Shown: positions 28,401 to 34,965 of the stretch, piece by piece
Numbering within the stretch: position 1 is the stretch's first letter
How the letters are laid out: each line of letters begins with the position of its first letter
Source of the DNA: Fragilaria crotonensis
Taxonomy: Eukaryota > Bacillariophyta > Fragilariophyceae > Fragilariales > Fragilariaceae
Direction of reading: 5' to 3'
Assembly: GCA_022925895.1 (NCBI GenBank)
Contig: JAKSYS010000654.1
Span: 1-34,965 of the forward strand
Length of the DNA: 34,965 bases
Position numbers and translations under genes: made by a program
Notes under the pieces: generated by a model
The model's database searches: none
Told to the model about the DNA's origin: nothing
The model's input: the letters and a program-made list of their open reading frames with translations, nothing else

Positions 28401-31183
28401 ATGCCGATCGGACCCATGCTACTGGTTGTTGCGGTGTCACTGACTCTGTCAATAAGGGCATCTGCCTTCCTATCTCCAATTCAATCGAATCTGCTGGGAG
28501 TACCGGAGAAACATCACTACCGACACGAACATACAGCTATTCACTCATCAGCTATTCCCACCGACCCGGAAGAAATCATCGAAGAAGAATTCATTTATGC
28601 ACCTGTACAAGACTTTACCTCGGAAGCCGACACAGCATCTCAGGCAAATTTGTTGGCTCAAAACGGACAAATCGAAATCCAAAAAGAAATCGAACAATCC
28701 TTCCTCCAGTATGCGTTATCCATTATTCTCGGCCGCGCCTTGCCGGATGCCCGCGATGGACTCAAACCGGTGCACCGTCGCATTTTGTTTGCCATGAATG
28801 AGCTCAAATTGGACGCTTCCAGTCCGCATCGCAAATGCGCCCGTGTGGTGGGCGAAGTGTTGGGCAAGTTCCACCCGCACGGGGATATGGCCGTCTACGA
28901 TGCCCTCGTCCGCATGGCACAGGACTTTAGCACCAACATGCCACTCATTGATGGACACGGAAATTTTGGATCAATCGATGCCGATCCGGCGGCGGCCATG
29001 AGATACACGGAATGTCGATTGACAAAGGTGGCGCAGGAAAGTCTATTGGAAGATTTGTATGAAGATACAGTGGATTTTGTACCAAATTTTGATGGAAATG
29101 AAGTAGAGCCGACTGTCTTACCAGCGAAGCTGCCAATCTTATTGCTCAACGGTTGCTCCGGCATTGCGGTTGGAATGGCAACGAACGTTCCTCCCCACAA
29201 TCTTCGAGAGCTCATGGCCGCTTGCAATGCTATCCTTGCCGAACGCAAGGATGATGGCACAGCCATACCCCTCAGTGATGCCGAACTGTTTCGTTTAGTA
29301 CCGGCACCGGACTTCCCGACAGGTGCCACGATTCTCGGGACCAGTGGTGCCAAACAATTGTACAGCACTGGCAACGGTGGAATTCAAATGCGCGCCGAGA
29401 CACAAATCGAGACGGTCCGTGTCAGCAAGTCGCAAACACGGACTGCCATCATCGTCACATCACTACCCTATCAAGTGAACAAGTCTCTGTTGTTGGAAAA
29501 AATTGCTGACCTTGTGAATGATAAGAAATTAGAGGGCATTGCAGACCTGCGAGATGAATCTGATCGTGATGGGATTCGAGTTGTCATTGAGTTGAAACGA
29601 GATGCCGTCGCGGCTGTGGTGTTGAATAATTTGTACAAAAAGACGCCGCTGCAAACCAGCTTTTCGGGCAATTTCTTGGCGCTCATGGGGTCGGGGACAA
29701 AACCGCAGCGATTCACCCTCCGATCGGCACTCGAATGCTTTCTTGATTTCCGATTCGATACCATTCGACGCCGATCCGCTCATTTGTTGGACAAGGTCGA
29801 AACAAGGACTCATATTGTTGAGGGACTGTTGAAGGCGTTGTTGTGCATTGATGAGGTGATTGGTATCATTCGGACTGCGTCGGATCAAAATGCGGCTCGG
29901 GAAGCATTGATGAATGGAGAAAACGCGAATCTCGCGCTGTCAGGGAACAGGCTGATGCTGTCCTTCGTCTTCAATTAGGACAATTGACCCGGTTGAACAA
30001 AGACAAGCTGGAGGACGAACGCAATGACTTGAAAAACACCGAGAAGAATCTTCAGCGACTCTTGACCGTGGACCAGGCAGTTCGCGATCTCATCACCGAG
30101 GAAAATAATGCACTTTCTGACAAATTCGGAGTTGATCGACGATCCAAAATTGAGGTCGACGACGCGGAAGAGCTAAATGACATGGATCTCATCAAGAATT
30201 CACGGTCGGTCATCGTCGTCACGCGTAGTGGTTACATCAAGCGCATGGCTTTGGTAGAATTTGAGAGCCAAAACAGAGGAACTCGGGGAAAGCGTGGTAT
30301 TTCGGATGGGAAGGCCGCTGACAACGAGATTGCTCACTGCTTTACATGCAATGATCACGATACCCTTCTTATGGTGACACAGAAAGGCATTGCGTATGGG
30401 TTGAGAGCCTATCAAGTTCCTACAGCAACAAGAACAGCGAAAGGAACTCCAATTCCTGCAGTTCTTCCGATTAATGCTGACGATACCATCAACTCAATTC
30501 TACCAGTATCTGAATTTTCAGAAGAAGAATACATCGTCGTGACTACTGAACAGGGTTGGATAAAAAAGACTTCACTCGCTGCGTTTGACAAACTCTCCAG
30601 CCGAGGGCTCACCATTGCTACCCTGGAAGACGGCGACCGCTTGGTGTGGTCATTGCTTTGCAAAGACGGGGACGACGTGCTAATTGGTACCAAACATGGC
30701 ATGGCAACTCGCTTTGAGTCGAGCAAACTCCGTGCCACTGGACGAACGAGTCGGGGTGTGCATGCCATGAAGTTAAAGGCTGGGGACGCAGTGGCTGACA
30801 TGAATGTCTTGAACGGCGATGCCAAGGTGACGAAAGCTAACCAAGAGTATGTGCTGGCGGTCACATCCCAAGGATATGGCAAACGCGTCCCAACGACTGA
30901 ATTCCGTACTCAAGCGCGCGGCGGGCTCGGCGTGGTGGCCATCAAGTTTAAGGCTTCCGCTTCTGGCCGGGATTTCGTCACGTGCTTGCGGACTGTGAAG
31001 GAGGACGACGAGGTCCTTGTTATTACTGCCAAGGGAGTGATTGTTCGACAACAAGTCAAGAACATCTCGTCACAGGGAAGAACTGCAACAGGTGTTCTGG
31101 TGCAAAAGCTAGATGCAGGGGATCACATAACTTCTGTCAGCCTTGTCCCTAAGTACGACGAGACGGATGCGACTAGGAAATAA
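28401..31183 (+). CDS. gyrA: DNA gyrase subunit A, plastid-targeted (frame broken by one base)
   Basis: ATG 28401 opens a signal peptide, [20 protein letters not shown], ending in ASAF (20-23), the diatom plastid motif with Phe at the +1 cleavage position. The transit region follows to about residue 90. The gyrase core includes [38 protein letters not shown] and [11 protein letters not shown] with catalytic Tyr202, then a coiled-coil and a six-bladed pinwheel (from about residue 530). The frame breaks in TCAGGGAACAGG (29939-29950): one missing G after SG. With it restored the sequence reads [20 protein letters not shown] across the join and totals 927 residues (E. coli: 875). An in-frame ATG before 28401 is lacking. 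The position equal to E. coli Ser83 is Met163. The GyrA box reads QNRGTRG instead of QRRGGRG. Partner GyrB is not in the window. Confidence 0.93.
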
Positions 31184-31967
31184 GTCGTTCACAAACTGAT
31201 GCAACATATTAATAGAAACCGACCCAGGCAGTAGCCGTGAGATGCACAACATCATGTTCAATGAATAACAATAGTTTGCACTCTACTAGTCCTTTGCTCA
31301 TACATACATAAAACAACAGACGGGCTGACGGCACCCACGTTCATCCTACCTCGTCCCAGCAGTAGTCTGTGTCGAAGTCCATCCTACAAATTCACCTATA
31401 AAATGACGAGATGGCATCAACTTGGTTCAACGCTACCTACAAATCACAATGGTATTCCCATGTCAACACCCAATTGATCTGACGACGCTGGGCAGCATTT
31501 GTGCGCACAGAGGTGTCCAAACCAATTGACTCCACAAGCGGCGGCCTAATCACGAACCTCTAAATAGAACTACGATTTTCACGGCTCATTGAGATAAAGA
31601 GCCATCAAGCTTCTTGCACTCCTTGCAACCTCCAGTCTCCAGGGGTAGTATACAAATTACAAAGGAGAATCTCAAGCGTTCATCTGGCAGGCTTTGTCCC
31701 TGCGTAACCACTCGCACTCCAATAACGTCTAATAACAGTTTTCCATTGATCAGGTATCAGCTCTTCCCGATCTTCTTTGTAAAGTGTCTTCGAGAGTCCA
31801 GTCCACCGCAGCGAGGAACTCTCTGGTCTTTGCATTGAAATCTACGAAGTCTTCTGCAAATATTTCGGCTTAGTCATCAAAGCCTTCAGTGCATGACATC
31901 GCATGCACCTCTTCATCAGAATTCGATGCTTCCAGGCTCCTCAACGTTTATTGCAGTCAACAAATAT
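31184..31967. other. Intergenic, no gene recognised
   Basis: This 0.8 kb between the gyrA and DUF6824 stop codons (convergent genes) holds only frames under 75 codons. It presumably includes both 3' untranslated regions. No terminator or poly(A) signal can be stated with confidence. Confidence 0.5.
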
Positions 31968-32679
31968 TCAGGTGGATGCATCAAAAGGCTGCACACACAC
32001 AACACCAGAAGGCACAAACAGGAAAGCATTGCTCGCGGCGCCCGCAACATGGCAAACGGGGGCGCGAGGAGTAAGGGGTCCCAGAGGAAGCGCGATACCT
32101 TTCTTTTTCGGTTCCACCATTTTCGTACGACCACGTCGCGCAACATTAGGCGCTGACGTGCCGACATCGGTCGTCCTTGATGCTGCAGAGGAACCTGGAT
32201 GCAATCCTGGACCAGAATGCGTTTGATTCGGTATTGGAAGGCCTCTCAAAGGATTACAACTTCGTTTTTTGGTGATGAATGCCTTTAACGTCTCCATGCA
32301 TTTCACCTTGTTCGTTTTACTGGCATCCCGGAACGCTGACCCGATTCGTTGTTTGCCTGCCTGAATGCCTCCATCGTACCATAACCCAATCGTATAATCG
32401 AACTTCAGGAACCTTCCCCCCTTCGGCAAAAACATCGGCGATAATGGAATCGATAACCTTGGTTTTCATCGTTGCCCTTACTTGCCGGCGGTACTCCTCA
32501 AGGTGGAACGCTACGCGAACACGCAACAACCCATTTCCAGGGTGTTCGAAACACTTTCTACCCCGGCCACACTTCACATCGTTCTGCTGAGGGATAACAT
32601 AGGCTTTCTTGGGGGCTCGAGGAGGAACGGCAACCACGTTCGATGAGTTATTCTGTTGGGATGCTGCTTCGTGTTCCAT
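31968..32679 (-). CDS. DUF6824 domain protein (frame broken by one base)
   Basis: From ATG 32679, the first frame reads QQNDVKCGRGRKCFEHPGN, LLRVRVAFHLEEYRR, KVIDSIIADVFAEGG. The second frame continues RFLKFDYTIGLWYDGG, AGKQRIGSAFRDA. Together these give the DUF6824 pattern (NDVLCGRGG...HPGN..FR...Y......K..I...I.....GGRFLK.....W......A..K...A.RDA), a domain expanded in diatoms and of unknown function, likely nuclear. The frame shifts in a run of six C on the plus strand (32416-32421); with five, the gene is 237 codons. The tail is Pro/Arg/Lys-rich and poorly defined. It is one of at least four one-base breaks in this window. Confidence 0.85.
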
Positions 32680-33021
32680 TTTGTATTTGCGCCTGAGAAA
32701 TGATCATCGCTGCTTTTTGCAGCTTTGAACTTCAAACTTCAAACGCGGCACCCGTCCGGGATTCCGGAGGTTAACATCCGTGGAACTGCAGATCACTGCA
32801 CTTTCGCACTGTCAGAAACATATAATTCTCATTTGACTATTTATTTAAGCATTCCCTACCGTCCGAATCTCCTTCCAAAGGCCAGGCGTTTCGCAAATCC
32901 GGCTATGTGAGGTACGAGCATACAATACGTCTGGGACAAGTTCTGTACTCGCAGTACTGAACTGGGTGATTGAGCAGGTGTCGATCCCGTCACAGACGGC
33001 TTCGATGAGAATGCGACGAAA

Positions 33022-33041
33022 TGACGTCAAGTATGACGTCA
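33022..33041. promoter_or_regulatory. Paired TGACGTCA (CRE) sites
   Basis: Two perfect 8-bp palindromes TGACGTCA lie at 33022-33029 and 33034-33041, 12 bp centre to centre, about 350 bp upstream of the DUF6824 ATG on the minus strand. CRE-type TGACGT/ACGTCA elements are the CO2/cAMP response elements described for diatom carbonic anhydrase promoters, where they bind bZIP factors. CTACCGGTAG follows at 33071-33080. The link to the DUF6824 gene is by position only. Confidence 0.5.
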
Positions 33042-33080
33042 CCGTACTAACCTTCAGCGGATGACATACTCTACCGGTAG

Positions 33081-34436
33081 TCTACATACTGTACCTCCGT
33101 TTTACAAATACTCGTGTTGTTGAAGTTCAAAACAGCATTCTGGCGAGCCTACGCACGACTCTGCTATTTACGCAGCACGCTCGACTACCGTAAAACTCTG
33201 AAGAATTCCACCACGGTTCACCTAGCATGGATGATTCTACTATTGAAGGGAGGTGTGTTGCAAATTGTTGCTTAGTGGGCAGACGCAAGGCAATGGAATC
33301 AATCCTCCCCAGCAGTGTGGAGATATAAATTACAAGCAACTGACAGCAAGCAACAAAATCAAGAATGGCATCTTTGTACATATGCCAAACAAACATCATG
33401 CGCAGGGAACATCACATTTGCTTATCGACAATGTTTGCACCATTGTTGTATGATGTTGAGCAAGAAGGTTCATATTCCAGCTTTGAGCATTTGTTGCCAA
33501 TAAGAACCACTTCTTGCAGCCAGGAGTGTTGACAATGTTGTTGGTTGTTGCCTTCTTTCACACTTGGGGAATAGCCCAGTTGCCCAATCATGTGTATGAC
33601 AATAGAAATCAGCTCATGCTTGCATTGATCTTGGCAGGAGCTGTGACAGATGTTCATGCCTGCTGTAAGCATTGTCACCTTCTTCAAGAATGCTGCCATC
33701 ATCTACCATTGGCTAGTTGAATTAGAGAAACTTGACAGTGTTGTTGCTATGCTGGCTGATGCATGGTTTTGTTTTGATACAGTGCCAGCATGCTGGGTCA
33801 TTGCTTCTGCACCAGACGTGATTAATGATAACTTTTCACATCACTTGTAGGTTCACTATTTTATGACTTCTGGCACAGAAATCAACGTGATGGTACCACA
33901 CATGAGGAAGGAGCCCACACTACTACTATCTAACAACTTCATTATTATGTGCACTATCAAACAAAAGTGTCACTATATCACGTCGAACAATGATCTAGCT
34001 AGAGTAGTATCCTTTATCTTGCCCTTTCGAGCATATGCTTTATCCTCACGTTCAGCTTACTAACCTTCAACCTGGCTTCTGTCAGTAGTGGGTAAAAAAT
34101 GTTAAACGGTAAAACCATGCCGAGTGCCGCGAAAAGGACACACATAACAAAATGGGCGCGAAGAAAGGCATGACAAAAAAATACTAATAAAAATATTTCT
34201 ATATAATATATACGTGGATTCGAAGGATTCCTATATACAATACACGAAAATGATAAAAGTTACTGTGGGAAAGATCCTGTAAAAAATGGTCACATGCGTT
34301 CCAAGTTCCAACACATTCGCCGTATAATGCACTTCACTGGAGTCTGGAGTACTAGTATATCACATGTCATTGTTGTTGCGAACAAACAGTAAGGCAAAAG
34401 CGCCCACTACTATCTAGAGTCCGCGCCATCAGTAAG
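33081..34436. other. Region without a recognised gene
   Basis: About 1.35 kb of frames under 100 codons on both strands. The minus strand from 33702 to 33127 is fairly open (96- and 90-codon frames in different registers) but carries no domain I recognise; it may be a decayed gene or mobile DNA. AT-rich sequence at 34170-34215 precedes the ankyrin gene. Confidence 0.45.
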
Positions 34437-34965
34437 ATGCCACCCAACGACTACGACACTTTAGACAAGGAGTTGATCCAGAACGCTAGAGATGGTAATC
34501 ACGACAAGGTTCGTGACTTGTTGCGAATGGGCGCAGACGTGAATGCCAGAGATGTATTTGGCGAAACATGCCTTCTCCGGGCCGCATTCAATGGCCGTGT
34601 GAACGTCGTTCGCGAATTGTTGAAGCACGACAATGTAGACGTGAATGCCGAAGATGGTGCTGGTGATACGGCCCTTATTCTTGCAGTGCGTGAAGGACAT
34701 GTGGACGTCGTCTCCGAATTGTTGAAGCACGAGGACGTGGATGTCAACACCGAAGATTTTGAAGGGAACACGTCCCTTATCATCGCAACCTGTCACGGTC
34801 ATGTGGAAGTTGTGATCGAATTGTTGAAGCACAACAACGTGAATGTAAACGTCACGTCTCTAAGTACCGACGCATCTTATAGACTGGCGAGCACTGCTCG
34901 TCGTACAGACGTCGCCTCGAATCGACGCAAGGAGACTACATGGGGTATAGTAGCGAAAATGATGA
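34437..34965 (+). CDS. Ankyrin-repeat protein, 5' part (runs off the window)
   Basis: The ATG at 34437 (AGTAAGATGC) opens a frame with no stop to the end of the window (176 codons seen). From residue 15 there are successive ankyrin repeats of about 35 residues: DGNHDKVRDLLRMGADVNA, NGRVNVVRELLKHDNVDVNA, EGHVDVVSELLKHEDVDVNT, HGHVEVVIELLKHNNVNVNV. Each has the GxTxLxxA helix-start variant (GETCLLRAA, GDTALILAV, GNTSLIIAT) and a two-residue longer loop (KHDNVDVN). The part after residue 140 (SLSTDASYRLAS...) is not repeat. Such proteins bind other proteins; no effector domain is visible here. N-terminal signals are absent. Confidence 0.85.
   Translation, partial: MPPNDYDTLDKELIQNARDGNHDKVRDLLRMGADVNARDVFGETCLLRAAFNGRVNVVRELLKHDNVDVNAEDGAGDTALILAVREGHVDVVSELLKHEDVDVNTEDFEGNTSLIIATCHGHVEVVIELLKHNNVNVNVTSLSTDASYRLASTARRTDVASNRRKETTWGIVAKMM

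Overview
The window looks like nuclear DNA of a diatom, probably a pennate one; the species cannot be named from sequence alone. The evidence is a DNA gyrase A subunit with a bipartite plastid presequence carrying the diatom ASAF cleavage motif, a DUF6824-type protein (a family expanded in diatoms), an SHPRH-like helicase with one short GT-AG intron, an FTR1 iron permease, a GT90 glycosyltransferase, and degenerate retroelement protein typical of diatom genomes. Genes lie on both strands, are mostly intron-free, and form no operons.

Layout. 0-2.2 kb: a membrane protein with a probable myristoylation signal, then two gene fragments, glutaminyl cyclotransferase (-) and trypsin-like protease (+), that meet at a single breakpoint near 1625. 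3.0-5.1 kb: a divergent pair of unknown membrane proteins. 5.4-10.3 kb: the SHPRH-like gene (-). 10.85-11.2 kb: the remains of an MFS transporter C-terminus. 11.6-12.6 kb: FTR1 (-). 14.3-16.0 kb: GT90 (-), with two arrays of a 21-bp palindromic repeat directly upstream. 17.1-18.7 kb: a secreted-protein gene split by a 5'-truncated retroelement with a perfect 17-bp target-site duplication. 18.7-24.3 kb: gene-poor, with degenerate retroelement coding sequence. 24.3-25.1 kb: a small secreted or membrane protein. 25.5-26.2 kb: a MITE-like inverted-repeat element. 26.9-27.9 kb: a secreted protein of bacterial type. 28.4-31.2 kb: plastid gyrA. 32.0-32.7 kb: the DUF6824 gene. 33.1-34.4 kb: no clear gene. 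34.4 kb to the end: an ankyrin-repeat gene that runs off the window.

Four conserved genes (FTR1, the 27-kb secreted protein, gyrA, DUF6824) are broken by single-base length differences, almost all in homopolymer runs. In each case one base per site restores one continuous frame. That pattern suggests sequence or assembly error more than four pseudogenes. The retroelement insertion, the protease/cyclotransferase junction and the MFS remnant look like real damage.

The genes show no shared pathway. The most distinctive signals are the palindromic arrays at the GT90 start, the clean insertion with its 17-bp duplication and a PCNA-binding-like C-terminus, a methionine in the quinolone-binding position of plastid GyrA, paired TGACGTCA sites upstream of the DUF6824 gene, and a GTACC(A/T)GGTAC motif recurring between genes.
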